Source: Trichosphaerium sp. ATCC 40318 (Eukaryota > Discosea > Flabellinia > Trichosidae). From it: a DNA stretch of 64,000 nucleotides. The position numbers and the translations under genes are program-made. How positions within the stretch are numbered: position 1 is the first letter of the stretch; every line of letters begins with the position of its first letter. Location: assembly GCA_038496445.1 (NCBI GenBank), contig JALMLS010000507.1, forward strand, positions 1-64,000. Direction: 5' to 3'. Shown one piece after another: positions 44,597 to 56,815 of the stretch. Under the pieces are notes generated by a model that was given only the letters and a program-made list of their open reading frames with translations, searched no databases and was not told the origin of the DNA.

Positions 44597-45450
44597 AAAA
44601 AACCAAGTTGAACCGTGAGAAAGTTTTAAACCGTTTTTTTCGAAAAAAGAAGAAGTTTGGTTTTTGATGAAAGAAGAATGAAAAAAAAAAGAAAGTTGGT
44701 TGTTTTATATCAACGACAACTGATTTGTAAATAAATAACGGGCTATTCACCATTTTTGTTTTGTTGTTTGTTTTGTTGTTTGTTTTCGGTTCGTTTATGA
44801 CTGTTTGGGACTGTGTGCGTATTCATTCCTAAACTGTTGATATGAAGGGTTTTATTGTTGTATTAGAATATCTAGAAGACGTTTTAGTTACTAGGTAGCG
44901 CACGTACTCTTTAGTTCTGGGAGTCATCTCCGTTACGTGCATGATTAGCTTGTGGTATATCTTTGTGTGGTTTTTGTGCGTACAGCGGAGATCACAAATT
45001 CCGATTGGCTTTTAGGCGAATAACTGAGGTTTTATACTTGTTACTCATTTGCCAGCGTAGTGGGTATTGTATTTTGTAATTCAGAGCCGAAATGCAGACA
45101 AATGTCACGTCAACTTTTTTGTTTTTGATCGTTTTGTTGCAACGCGTTTAGTACGCAATATAAACGCCGTTGCGTGATTTTTTTTTTTCCACAATGTATA
45201 GCATCATTACCTGTATTTGGCGTAAGGACCGAAAACCTACGTGATACGCTATTTCTGACTTCGACAAAAACTTATCCCGTTGTATAGGTTAACGCGCGTA
45301 ATCTTTATTAGTCGAAGTATGAAACTTAAGGATCTCTTCTTGAAAAACTAAATGACACTTTCTAAATTTATAATGTCACATCATCATGTTTGTAGTATAA
45401 TCTTTCAAATACTATCGATACAACACCTTATAAGGAATCACTAATACACC
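44597..45450. other. intergenic region
   Basis: This is about 850 bases without a supported gene. A poly-A/T-rich 3' region follows the HECT stop, including a TTTTGTTGTTTG tandem. No coding potential or RNA gene was seen. Confidence 0.4.
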
Positions 45451-46078
45451 ATGACATTGTATAAGAAACAAGCATCTATTGTACACTTCAAACTGGACTC
45501 TAGTGTAAGCTAAGGCCTTATTGATCAAAAAAAGTTAACGTGTTTTCTCTTAGATTACAAGAGAAGCTTCTAGCCTATCTACGCTTTATACAGTTCCTAT
45601 GGTTTCAGTTTGGCATGGTAAAGACAGAAAATTAAGTACGTGTGCAAAGTAGTGTGTTGATGTTTATCATTTCCTTCTTTTTTGTTTTTCGGTTAAACGA
45701 TGTATGTTCGTTTTTTTTCTTTACCAATTTCTCCGTTTTGCTTTTTATGGGAAATGCTGTCGTTAATTTCAAACAAGCGTGCTTCTAACATGTACTTGTA
45801 GATCTAGTTGTTCACCTAGATGAGTTTATTGATATCTATAAACTGCTTAAAAAAGGAGTACCACAGTTACAGAAAATGCCTCTGCAAAAAAAAATAATAC
45901 GTCAATCAAACAAATATGGTGGTAAAGTCATTCACGTGCCTTTGAAAACATTACCTTTAAAGTCTCGAGGAGTAACGAGAAGAAGAAATTCTTTGGTTCT
46001 AGAAAGGAGCCGAAACAAAAATAACATAAGAAATCATATACCATTAGAAAGAATGAACTTACAGTTCATTTTACACTA
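45451..46078 (+). CDS. small basic protein of unknown function
   Basis: Three exons: ATG 45451 (MTLYKKQASIVHFKLDSS), then ITREASSLSTLYTVPMVSVW, then LVVHLDEFIDIYKLLKKGVP and a Lys/Arg-rich tail (GGKVIHVPLKTLPLKSRGVT, RRRNSLVLERSRNKNN) ending at 46078. The introns (GTAAGC and GTACGT donors) keep the frame. About 135 residues with no recognised family. Confidence 0.5.
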
Positions 46079-46801
46079 ATAACTGGAGATGTCTCAAAAA
46101 AAAAAAACCGAACAACACGAAATGCTCAAGTAGCGAAAAACTGTTTTGTATTATATTGTATATCACTGTACGCTTTACCTACAACCTGTAAAAACCTGTT
46201 TCTATATTAAAATTAAATTCCACCTTGCTCTACAAATAAAGAAAATACCTCAAAACGATATGCTACGCAGTATGATACCTATTGTGTAACAAAATACACA
46301 ATTCACAGGTAATTTGATATCAATCGCAGTTTAAACAATTCGACTTGCGTACACGCGCTAGCTAAATGGTTCAAGAAGCGTGTGTACGCCAATACGTTTG
46401 TATACAAGTTGTTTCAGATAACTTTAGATCCGAAGATAGCTGGTAAGTAAACTCCTTACGCAAACTAAGCCTCTAAGTGTGTTGGCGCAAACACTAATAT
46501 TGAACGTTGATCTCGTGTCTTTTTCGGCGTTTATTTGTTTTTGGAATCCTTGCATTGTTCGAAATGTTACTGAAGCTGGTAGAATCTATACGTATATAAC
46601 ACAATGACAAATGAGCGCATTCAGAGGACATTTTGAAAAGCAGAAAATGAAATGGACATCAACCCATAATTGGCTGTGGTCACAATAGCGAAGCAATGCT
46701 GGAATTTGATGGATAATCACTTGCTAATTCGAGTTTGGTCGCTAAGGGTGGAATTTTGACGCAGAAATTTTTTTCACTCAACTTTTCCAAACCAAGCCAC
46801 A
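46079..46801. other. intergenic region
   Basis: About 720 bases. A short frame starts at about 46366 (MVQEACVRQYVCIQVVSDNF) and could be a first exon, but no matching second exon was found. Confidence 0.3.
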
Positions 46802-48026
46802 ATGTACACGCTACTAGCTGTGCTTTCTGTAATAGTTGTTGCGGCTCTAGCAGCTCAACCAGAGCATGTTATGCTCACCCCAGAGCAATTTGTAAAGTTT
46901 AGATGCAATGAAAACCTCGATACTTCACAAGCGTTTTTCTATGGTAATGGTACCATTCTTGCGTTCGTTGGCGATGAAAAGCCTATGGAAATTCTCAAAT
47001 GGACTTTTATGAACGTTGGACGCTGTGTCAAGTACAATGGTGCATGGTGGCTTGCTTCTCGCGAAGTTCTAGTGTACCTTGATCCAAAAACTGGTGAGCT
47101 AATAGACAGGTGGGAAAACCCGCTAACTAAGGAGGTACGTCCGTTTTTAAAGCGAATTCGGCCCTTTTTCACAACTAGCGTTTGTTAATACGCTATTACT
47201 CCGCAAAATGGCTTGATAGCCACTATTTCTGCGATTACTGTTAACCGTCTTGTTTTGTAGACTGTACCAGTTGTTCACGTCGCAAACGATCCTGTCCAGC
47301 AACCTTTGGGTCCTGTTCCAGCAGTCAAGTTGGGTGAACTCTTCAATGTAGACGCTTCATACCCACTTTACCGCCCAAACATTATGGCCAACGACCCAAA
47401 ATATGCACCATACAGCCCACAACCTTATTATTCCGTATGTATTTTAGACTGAATACACGTGACATCTACAGAAATGTGGCAACAAAGAATGTCAAAAACA
47501 AAAAAAAATTCCCTACCTTTTTGCTTATAATCTGTCTTTTAGGCTGGAGAATTCTATCATTTCTGGGGTACCACCACGAACAACTTTAAGAATATGACAG
47601 ATATTCATCTTTCATGGTTCAGAGAGTCTCAGTACCTTCCTTGTACGTCAAACACATAAAACTTGAACAAAAAAGTTTCGATCAAGAATTCGAAAAAAAA
47701 AACGTGGTTCACTACCTTCTTTGCTTGGACTCTCTTCTTCTCTTAACTAATATATTCTATTTTAAGGGATGAAAATGGGAGATTTTGAGGGCGTATTGCA
47801 GTACTCTGGAGTTATATTTAAAGGATTTGATTTTGGAGATATCCCACAAGTTCTTCAAAGAGTTATCAAAGAGCGTTGTCCTTTGTACCAGAATGCACCA
47901 AAATGTGTTTTGGATAAACCAAACGTAACATCTTGGAGCTATTTTAAAGATAACTTTGATAAATACCTAGCTGGAGACAAATTCCCTGTCTATGAAGACT
48001 CTGAAAAAGCTCCTTGCAAAAAATAA
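46802..48026 (+). CDS. secreted DUF1838-like protein
   Basis: ATG 46802 gives a signal peptide (MYTLLAVLSVIVVAALAAQP). Four exons are joined by introns starting at about 47133, 47437 and 47642. The body shows KFRCNENLDTSQAFFYGNGT, FMNVGRCVKYNGAWWLASRE, YLDPKTGELIDRWENPLT, then TVPVVHVANDPVQQPLGPVP and FYHFWGTTTNNFKNM. The YLDPKTGE...WENP...VHVANDPV order matches DUF1838, known mainly from bacteria. The function of that family is unknown. The chain ends DNFDKYLAGDKFPVYEDSEK and APCKK. The protein is probably secreted or lumenal. Confidence 0.6.
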
Positions 48027-48234
48027 ATAATACCATAATATAATGGATATTTTTTGAAACTCATTGCATGTGTTTAGTATTCCAAATTACAACTCACAAT
48101 GGAGCTTTAAACAATTCCAAACACAATTACTATTGACTAAAGACCACGTGATTTTGTTAGACATGTACTAAAAGATGTTTTATTGATTGTATCCTAGTCG
48201 ATTTCTTTTGTCTTATCGTTTTGTATTGAGCACT

Positions 48235-49173
48235 TTATTTAAACTGCTTTAATTCAATGTGATAAACATTCGCAAGTGGACCAAGCCAATCATCTGTTAC
48301 AGCTGTATATGACAGGTTTATACTATGTGCTTTACTTAGATATTTCATATTAGCTCCAATAATACCTTTACAGCCTGCTAAACTAACTGTATGAACTCCT
48401 GAAAGATATTTCATGCATTCTCCTGTGATTTTCTGGCACCATGATAGATTGATTGTATGCACTCCACATAAAGCCGAAATGCTCTCATCTGTAATACTAT
48501 CACACCCTCTAAGATTTATAGAATGTACACCAGCCAAAGCCTTTACACCATCATCTGTAATACGTTCACAACTGGTAAGGTTTATTGTATGTACTCCAGA
48601 AAGAACATACAATACATCATCTGTTACAGATTTGGAGAACGGTAAATGGATTTCTGGTATACCAGTGAGTGCTTTCAAGCCTTTCTCAGTAGCTTTGCTG
48701 CAATACAAATGAATGTACTTCAAGTTCTTCACAAGCAATGGTGCTATAGCCAAGTCTGTTATACGTGGACAAAGCACTATAGTCAAGTGACAGACTCCAG
48801 TAACACACTCTATTCCCGAGTCTGTAATGGACTCATTCTGGTACAATTCTAGCGTATGAACACCAGCAAGAAGAGCCAAGTCTGCATCTGTGGCTTCTTT
48901 GAACTTCTGGAATGATATTTTTGTGTTTTTAAGAAGTGGACTTCCTGACAAGCGAGAACAACTTTCACTTGACCGAACGCAGATAATACCATAGCCAATG
49001 TGACAGTGGATGATTTCCAACAACCGTTTACAACATTGAGCAACACCGAACCTATCAACAACATCCACAAACGTTAGTATATAAGCTATTATCTCTGTTG
49101 GGTTGTCTAGCAAGTTTATATCACTCGAATAATCGTCGGCATCGTTTACGTCTATATGGGACTGTTCGGACAT
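48235..49173 (-). CDS. intronless F-box/LRR protein
   Basis: A single-exon frame of 312 codons starts MSEQSHIDVNDADDYSSDIN. An F-box-like helix pair follows (NPTEIIAYILTFVDVVDRFG, VAQCCKRLLEIIHCHIG). From about residue 100 there are eight or nine leucine-rich repeats of about 24 residues with the core L-GVHTINL--C--ITD (GVHTINLTSCERITDDGVKA, GVHSINLRGCDSITDESISA, GVHTINLSWCQKITGECMKY). Such F-box/LRR proteins select substrates for SCF ubiquitin ligases. The repeat type is also common in protist and giant-virus families. The lack of introns differs from its neighbours, which suggests retroposition, transfer or a rapidly copying family. Confidence 0.75.
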   Translation of the reverse strand: MSEQSHIDVNDADDYSSDINLLDNPTEIIAYILTFVDVVDRFGVAQCCKRLLEIIHCHIGYGIICVRSSESCSRLSGSPLLKNTKISFQKFKEATDADLALLAGVHTLELYQNESITDSGIECVTGVCHLTIVLCPRITDLAIAPLLVKNLKYIHLYCSKATEKGLKALTGIPEIHLPFSKSVTDDVLYVLSGVHTINLTSCERITDDGVKALAGVHSINLRGCDSITDESISALCGVHTINLSWCQKITGECMKYLSGVHTVSLAGCKGIIGANMKYLSKAHSINLSYTAVTDDWLGPLANVYHIELKQFK

Positions 49174-50040
49174 GTAATATAAACCGAAGTATAGATACAG
49201 CCTTGTTTGTGCCTAATCTAAACTAAATGAGATGCTTTTTCCTTCGTTAGCCAGGAGCTAGATAGGCGTATAATTAAAACAAATAGACAGCAGCCCACTT
49301 GCTAACCAAGCAACTTATTGTTATAGAGTTAAATAAGGTAACAGGCGCTACACAGGTAACTACCTCCTAAACTTTCTTTGATAACTTTAACACGCGCTAT
49401 ACGACTCAGATTGACTTTGAGTATCGCGAATAGCGGAACAACCCATATTCAAAAAAACTAGCTAAATAGATTTGTTCTAGGATTTTGGTACTCGAATAAT
49501 TGCAAAGACTGAGAGGAAAAAACATTTCATTGTTTTCAAGATTGCCGACACAGTAGAAAAGAATTAAATGACAAAGCGATGATACGCTGCGATTGTTGTG
49601 ATATATGATACGACTCTGAATGCCTTGATGGGACAATAAGACATGGAATATAAAAAGTAAGCCAAAGAATGGTTCAGTGATTTGTGTTGCTAACTTTATG
49701 CAAAAGTTCTATAAGGACGTGCTCACCTGTACCGGGAATGGTGGAAAACTAGAAAAAATCACTCTCATAAATACATTGTACATTGAACCTTAACAAGCAA
49801 GGAAACAGGTGTTGCTTGACAGACTCACAAATGCAACAATCAAAGTGGTAAAAAAATGTTGACACAATTGCAACATTTTTTGGGTGCTCCACATCGTGAT
49901 AAACCTATTCTTCATGACTTCTATCACCATAAATTTTCAGGGTTTCCTAAGGCTAATCATTTAGATTGGTCAAACACCACAGGCGTTTACAGGTCAACTT
50001 GTGTAAGTCATTTGAAGATAATGTAAGTTAAAGATCAGTG
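49174..50040. other. intergenic stretch with a weak 56-codon ORF
   Basis: The only noteworthy frame is at 49856-50026 (plus), which starts MLTQLQHFLGAPHRDKPILH and has no known motif. Otherwise nothing was seen. Confidence 0.3.
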
Positions 50041-50049
50041 AAATAAAAT

Positions 50050-50335
50050 TTTGCTATCCATAATTTCTTGGGTTACTATCCATAAAGAGATCGCCTCTCC
50101 CGTAATAGTGTCCACTTGCATGGAACTTGGCAACCCCACCAATAGAATTAAGGCTTGTAACATTCTTACAACGAAACATGCAAGAATGACAATCCTTTTA
50201 GTGCTTCAAGGCCTTTATCAATAATTCTGCGATACTTAAGGTATGAAGCCCACTTAGCGTTGATAAACCTTCATGAGTCAAACCGCTTACTGCTCTTATC
50301 TTGAGAAGTCGATTTCGTAACACCACATTGAGCTC
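50050..50335 (-). pseudogene. decayed F-box/LRR relative
   Basis: On the minus strand the sequence reads RAVSGLTHEGLSTLSGLHTL and, in another frame, RRIIDKGLEALKGLSFLHVS. These are leucine-rich repeats of the same kind as those at 48235-49173, but they are broken by frameshifts and stops and have no start region. It is best seen as a dead relative of the neighbouring gene. Confidence 0.5.
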
Positions 50336-50462
50336 ATGTCACGTGACTCGTGTTGACTGTTGTTGGTATTGATAGGTAAAATTTACCAGTGTTAAACGTA
50401 AGTAACTGCAATTTAGTTGCGATCGTTCAAAGTAATCTGGAAAAAGCTGTGCCTTGGCTCAA

Positions 50463-51251
50463 ATGGAAACAACACAAAAGGTAGTACAGAGGATTGCTAG
50501 CGCAATTATATGTCTAACACGTGTTATATAGAGAAATATTGAATATAGCGCTATTCTTCATCTATTGTACCTTCCTATGGAGCTACAGCTAGATATTATA
50601 GATATGGATAGCGAAGTGTATGTAAAATGGCCATTACTATCAGTACAAACAGCAACAAGTTCCAGGTTTGATGGCGAAATGAAAAAACATGGCAAATGGA
50701 AGAGGCATAAGAAAGTAGTTAATTTCTTTACCAACAAAAAGGCTGCTATAACCTCAAAATCTATTGTGTATGAACTATTTACTTGGAGCCATGGTTGTCT
50801 TCATGGCGACTCCAAAACATGGCACGATAATGGTCAGTTATCTAAGCATGCTGTATATGTTAAGTATAACCTTCATGGAGAATACAAAACTTGGCATGAA
50901 AATGGCCAATTGTGGATACATTGTTTTTATGATAAGTATAGACTCCATGGACTTTACAGATGTTGGACAAAGAAAGGAAAACTAATGAAGAGTATTAATT
51001 ATACTAAGGATAAATTACATGGAGAATATAAGACATGGCATCAAAATGGACAACTTAATTTGGAGTGTTGTTGTTCTAAAGGAAAAAAACAAGGCGAGTT
51101 TAAGCAGTGGTATAAGAATGGCCAGTTAAGTGTTCGTTGTTTTTATGTAGGTGGTAAGCTAACAGGAGCTTATACAAGTTGGTTTTGTGATGGCCAACCA
51201 AACAAACAGTGCAATTATTACAAAGGTAATGTTGTTCCTTTGCACAAATGA
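50463..51251 (+). CDS. F-box-like / MORN_2 repeat protein (copy 1)
   Basis: Exon 1 (50463-50480, METTQK) joins through an intron (GTAGTA...TATAG) to exon 2 (50532-51251). Exon 2 begins with an F-box-like helix (YLPMELQLDIIDMDSEVYVK) and a conserved block WPLLSVQTATSSRFDGEMKK with HGKW. Six or seven MORN_2 (YwqK-type) units follow: HGDSKTWHDNGQLSKHAVY, HGEYKTWHENGQLWIHCFY, HGEYKTWHQNGQLNLECC, QGEFKQWYKNGQLSVRCFY. These short beta-hairpins form elongated sheets. The same layout recurs at 61758-62795, so this is a gene family. A substrate-adapter role in ubiquitination is inferred. Confidence 0.7.
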
Positions 51252-51745
51252 AGATACGAGTTGTAAAAAAATGATTATTATCAATTTTTTGAAGATTGTT
51301 TGGACAATATCTATGTTGCAAAATAAAGTTTCTCTGGCATTTTTACAAGTTTAAGAAGCTGAATAGTCAAGGTTTTGACATGAATTGCATTGTATGGTCA
51401 AATCCTCAGTGGTGTTTTTCAACGTGAATGTTTGACTGTTTCCTATTGGAGCTAGCCAAACTGACTTTCGGCTTTGCAAAATGCATGCTTGTGTGATCAC
51501 ATTTCAAACGACTTAGCTTAATGTTAACATGTTTTATTTCTTTTTTATCAATTACATCTACACGAAGTGGTATATTGTAGCTTAATAGGGATGAGAAGAA
51601 TCCTATGATCTTAAGGCATATTGTCTTTGGCAGAGTTTAAAACTATGGCGTTGTGGTATCACTAGATGTTCTACTTACTCCCAAAAGTACTGTTATCAAA
51701 AAAGAGCTCGTGACGTGTTTATTAATTGTACAGTGTTTTTATTAC
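51252..51745. other. intergenic region
   Basis: About 490 bases between converging genes, with no supported feature. Confidence 0.4.
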
Positions 51746-52860
51746 ATGTGACTTTAGATTAAACTGACATTACTCTATTATGTCTTGTGTTTATATCTTC
51801 TCCTTCACTTTCAGAGGAACTAGTACTGGTACCATTACCTTCCTCATATTTATTACCTTTTATTACTACTGTTGATTGACTAAAAGGTGATTCTCCTGTT
51901 CTTACATAGTCTTCATTATCGAAAGCAAATGTTCTTATAGTTTCTTCAACATTATTGTTGTTATCACCACATATATTATTATTATTATCCGGTCTGAAAG
52001 GACCTCTTAAAGTAAGTTCTGGAACAGAAACTTGTGGTGGTGTTACTTTTTTTCGATGTGGTGAGAAAAAAATACAATTTTCGCTTAGTATAGCGTTTCG
52101 TTTTTCAAGTAAACACTTGAAAGCTGTAGCCTATATAAATAACTTAGAAGTGAAGTTACACAAATTGAATCTGTTAAATTCTCACTAGTTGTTACGCCAT
52201 TTTTAAGAATTTTCTCACAAAAAACCAAGAAATACAAAAAAATGACAATTTGAGATTGAGGTGTGGTTCTAACTACAAAGAGATAGTTGACTCCCAAAAA
52301 GACGTACAGCTGGGTTGGAATAAAACGAGAATTTGAACACTTTCGGCTTTTTAACAAACTTGTTTGCTATCCATAAATTAGTCCTTTTTTTTGGATTTTT
52401 TTTAATACTCTTCAAGAGTTGGTCACTTACGCATTGTACCGACAGTGTACCTACGTCTAATTTTACCACTCGTACTTTCTCTTATCTTTCTTGTCTCTAA
52501 CAATTGCCCTTGTAAGGCTATCTTAAAGGAGCAACAAGGATGTTTGTAGCCAAGTTTTTCAAACTTTAGATGCGAAATACTCTGAAATAAGAAAAAAGGC
52601 TCATCCTATCTCTTGTGTTTATCAGGTTTAGCGAAAGGCGCTTTGAGTTTTGCAAATTTGAAGCCCAGGTCGTTTACCATAAGAATATCGATTGATAATC
52701 GTGGTCTTGATTGCTATTGAGTAGATTTTAGGAGTTGTTTGACTTTTGTACAGTTTTTCGCATTGGATTACCTTTACTACAAAATATACGCTGTCAGGAT
52801 CATTGGTATTCAGTACTTCTGCGTCGTAGTTAGAAAATAAGACATTTTGACGTTGTACCA
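51746..52860 (-). CDS. hypothetical protein with Asn/Ser-rich tail
   Basis: Minus-strand coding blocks are visible but their joins are uncertain: a possible first exon at about 52845 (MSYFLTTTQ), a block KSQTTPKIYSIAIKTTIINR, then FEKLGYKHPCCSFKIALQG (about 52550) and a last exon from about 52130 with KKVTPPQVSVPELTLRGPFR. The end is Asn, Ser and Glu-rich (DNNNNICGDNNNNVEETI, SSESEGEDINTRHNRVMSV). No family recognised. The tail looks disordered. Confidence 0.35.
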
Positions 52861-52861
52861 A

Positions 52862-53241
52862 TTAATTTTGGGTTAAATGTGCGTTTACAGCCAGTTGTAA
52901 TTGGGTTCTAGGCCTTTAAGCACAAAATCCGACTTCGGGACTAAAATACCGTTGTGATCGTACCTTTTTATATCTGAAGCCTTTATACAGTTCACTAACA
53001 TTTAATTCATCCCTCAGGTTGTTTTTGTAGAGCGGAATTGTTGCTAGCATTGTGGTATTCAGACAATTTGTTGTGTTCGTTCAGATAATGATGCCTTTGT
53101 TAGCTCGTGATATAAAGCCACAATGAGGAATATCAACCGGGTAATTCAAAAAGGAAAGCCTATAGCTCTATCATTGCCACTTAATCATGTTTGGTTAAGT
53201 AATCGCTTGATGCAGAAAAGTTGTCAGACGAACGGTTAACA
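52862..53241. other. divergent intergenic region
   Basis: About 380 bases with 5' ends on both sides. No motif was recognised. Confidence 0.35.
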
Positions 53242-56200
53242 ATGTACGCGGGCGCTGAGCTCGGATTTACGTCCTACTTAGGCTCTGGCAGCGAATCCGA
53301 CGAAGTTATGTACTCGTAAGGAATATTATTGCGTAAAACAACCTCTAATTATGTAGGGAGGCGTATATTGGTTCAGAGGACCCGTATGCAGATCCAAACG
53401 TGACGAAGTAAGTTTCGTTTATAGATAGCGCGTTAATATACTTGTAGCAATACTTACACGCTTGATGGGTCAAAGACTATCAGTAGTTCCGAAGAAAACG
53501 GTCAGTGAATGTTAAAGTATCCTTTCAGCTGAAAACCCGACATGACAATATCGTTTTGTTTATAGTCAACAGCCTTTTTTTTAATGTAAACAACCAAACC
53601 GTTTCACTAGAGTCATTGTCACTTTTTTGTGAATATTTTTTGACCCACGTGTTTTAGTGAAATACGAGCGTCTCATTGAATCATCTTCAAGCGATGCCTC
53701 AGACCAAGAAGAAGATAATGAGCAATATCACAGAAATTGGAATGAAGGTGTTGAAAAGACTTTTCAACAAATACCCAACTAATTTGTTCAAAAGAATTCC
53801 AGACGTTGCTTGCTATGGAAGATGACTCTCCTCAAAAGTTTGCGAGCATTAAAGATTTGGCAAGCGATTTCGAGAATACTGCCGGCTTGTATGGTAAAAT
53901 AATCATTAGAGGTAACGTTATTATCACGATGCTACAAACACTATCTTATTTTTTTTTGTTTTTAGAGAAGTTCATGCCAATTGAGCACAAGACAATAAAG
54001 CCAGTTGATATTGGAGGTATCGCAGGAGGAGACAAGTGAGTACATATTTTAATCAATTGACCTTATTAACCATGGGCGTACACTAACCAAATAACGAGGT
54101 ACATCGTGAAAGGCATTTTATTTAAGGTACATCAAAAGATAGTTCTTGACACAAGACTGCTGTTGTAACACGTGTAGTTTGTACATGATACGTATGTAAA
54201 ACCTCTTTCCGCTTGGATGTATGGAAGAGATGAACCTTCAGAAGAAAAAGCAATGAAAGCAGGTGGACATGAATTGAAAGGGTTGATAGCCATTTATCAG
54301 TTTATCGAAAAGACAAAAGTACCTATTCATGTGCCTCTCATGCAACTCATTGATTATCGTGGATTCAGACTTATTGCTGGTATGGATATTTGGTTTAACT
54401 CAATACCTTTCTTAATAAATACCGTAGTTGCTCTTTTACCCATAGGCAAAGATACGCTTATTTACGGTACCTGTAAATTTGGATCAAGTCGTTTTGCTGA
54501 TGTATCATTTAGGATCTTCTGATGGTGGTAAAACTGTTTATAATTCCGACCCAGTTTTCTCTGGGTATGTACTAATACGAGATTTAAGTTGCTTATAATC
54601 GGGTTTTTATAGGTACTGGGAAAAGGTGTGTAGGATGATGAATATTAAAGATCATATCGTTGGCAACAAACGTGTTTTTGGACCTGGTAAGTACAAGAAT
54701 CAAGGCTTTCTCCATTGTTTTTGTTAGCTAAACCCGCACAATAGGTGACATTGAAGGTCATAGAGGTAAAGACAATAGATACTATGTATTAGATTTCGCT
54801 CGTATACTACCTTGTGAAGCACCTGTTGGGTACGCATGGAGTATCTAATTATGGATGGATCTAACTTTGTACTGTTAGAGTACCACGACAAATATATTTC
54901 AGGTTGATGCGCATGGAAGCACTACTTCTTAATCCGACTCCACTAAATTCTGATACATTTTCTCTGTGGAACAGATGTGATCCACATAGACGCTTACATG
55001 CTCAGGACGTAAGAGGTAAGTGACATAAAAACTACAGAATTAACGTAACAAAAACTATTAGATGCTTGTAGAATGACTCTTGCAAGAATCCCAGATATCT
55101 TGAAGCGTTACAGCGATGAACACCCTTCTGTTTTGAAAAAACAAAATATAAGTATTCCCTACCCATATGATTATGAACAATGGCCACCAAATGATGCTGA
55201 GGTGTTGAATGTCGATTACGCTGAGCATTTAATTAAAATAATGCATGAGAATGGTAAGTTATTTCGTGGACATTTTCGTCATCACGTCAATCCTTTCCTT
55301 GTTTTTTATTATTGTAGGTGTGAATGTACGTCATTTGGGAATTCTTTACTTTCAAGAAACTGAAGTGTCTCATAAACGTATGATTCTTACTGAAATGGCA
55401 GCAAGGTAATGTTTGTAAATAGTAGTGTTTCAGCTGAGCTTATTGTTTTTTTTTAAAGAGTCATAAAAGATCAAATAAGATTGATTCTTCGAACTCAACT
55501 GAGTTCAAAACAAGATAGATCTGAAGAATACGATAATACTCTTATTGCAGAATACTTGAATAACACAGTATTCAGTGCTAATAATTTGCTTGTATCGAAG
55601 TTTTGGTAAGAAAAAAAAAAAAAACTCAACTTGCATGTTCTGTTTCATTGCTGATGCGTCACCTAGGAACGTTGACATAAAAAATATGATAGTTGTGAAA
55701 TTTGATAGTAGACCAATAATACACTTAGGTACACAGTTATTACACGACAGTTAGACCGGAATTTGCTAACGCTTTTATTTAAACAGGTGCTTTCCTAACT
55801 GAAGAACAACAAGACTCGAATCACAGTCTTCTTGGTGATATTATAATTCGCCTGTTGTTCATTCGATTGGAACATATCCTTGGTAATCAAAGAATCACTT
55901 AACTTACTCCTTAGCGTTCGAAGCATCTCATTTGTCTTTTAAGGGATGAAGTTTAGTAGGCGCATTCATGCTCTTCTTCCAACCAACACTGTACAAGTAC
56001 AGAGAAACCGCCATGAAGCATCTCAAATGCAGTCAAGTACTATCTATTTGATTTAGAGTCCGGTTACTAATGAATTTGTTTTCTTTTAGTACCTATATTT
56101 CACAGCTTTGATATTACTTCGCTACCGTACAAGATCAAAGGAATACCTCATCTTGCAGTATCTCAAGCATTTGTTCTAACAGCTCAAGCTAAATCGCTTG

Positions 56201-56814
56201 TATTTTCGGATCATTTTACATCCAGCATGTACATACAACCTCTCATGCATGCTGTGTATGTTATACTACTTTTCTATCTGTGCTGAGCTAATGGAATTAA
56301 AGAAACAAACTCGAACAAGCTGTTACTCTGCTATCCAGTAACGAACATCTCCATGCTAAGTTAGGTATGGTACTGTAACCCAAGCATCAGCTTATAAAAC
56401 TACTTAGCGGAATGTTGTCTTCTTTTAGCATCAGGAACAGAAAGAAAACATTATATTGAATAGTACTTAAAAGCTTTTACTAGAAAAGAAAGAGGACTAA
56501 GAAAAACTGTAGCAGAGATAAAGCTGGAAAGTATATCAAAAAAGGACTCAATTGCTCTCACAACGATCCTTTCCTTACGTACATAAACGCTTTTTACCTA
56601 AGCAGGCTGCTTAAAACTGAGGTACATCACATGGTTACGGCCTCATCTGGAATTTAATCATTGACATAGGAAGCTAGACAAGAGTTTGAAAAAGCTTTCA
56701 GACTTGACCCAAGCCTTATTAACCAAGCTTATACCCAGTTAGAGTACATGAATGTCGGCCCTATTATTCATCTTATTGTTTGTGATTTAGGTACCAGCAG
56801 AGGTTGTATTATAA
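53242..56814 (+). CDS. CLU-domain-like protein with C-terminal TPR
   Basis: ATG 53242 starts an acidic region (MYAGAELGFTSYLGSGSESD). The central part resembles the CLU (clustered mitochondria / TIF31) domain: EEFQTLLAMEDDSPQKFASI, AMKAGGHELKGLIAIYQFIE, PLMQLIDYRGFRLIA, GHRGKDNRYYVLDFARILP, ENGVNVRHLGILYFQETEV. In CLU proteins this domain supports mRNA and mitochondrial functions. A helical region follows (AVSQAFVLTAQAKSLVFSDH). After an intron of about 110 nt (56371-56480) there is a TPR: PFLTYINAFYLSRLLKTEEA with EFEKAFRLDPSLINQAYTQL. The proposed stop is 56812-56814. Around 14 introns. The assignment to CLU is based on motif order and is not certain. Confidence 0.6.
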
Positions 56815-56815
56815 T

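Noticed and set aside
50463-51251. MORN_2 repeats as a bacterial-type YwqJ/YwqK toxin-antitoxin pair.
   Set aside because: No partner deaminase-like toxin gene is adjacent, the gene has an intron and an F-box-like start, and a paralogue shows the same layout.
56440-56480. An in-frame TAG (56461-56463) seemed to break the CLU-like gene.
   Set aside because: A donor GTACTG after codon ATG at about 56370 and the acceptor TTTACTAG at about 56480 remove this stretch and join in phase into the TPR region, so the TAG lies in an intron.
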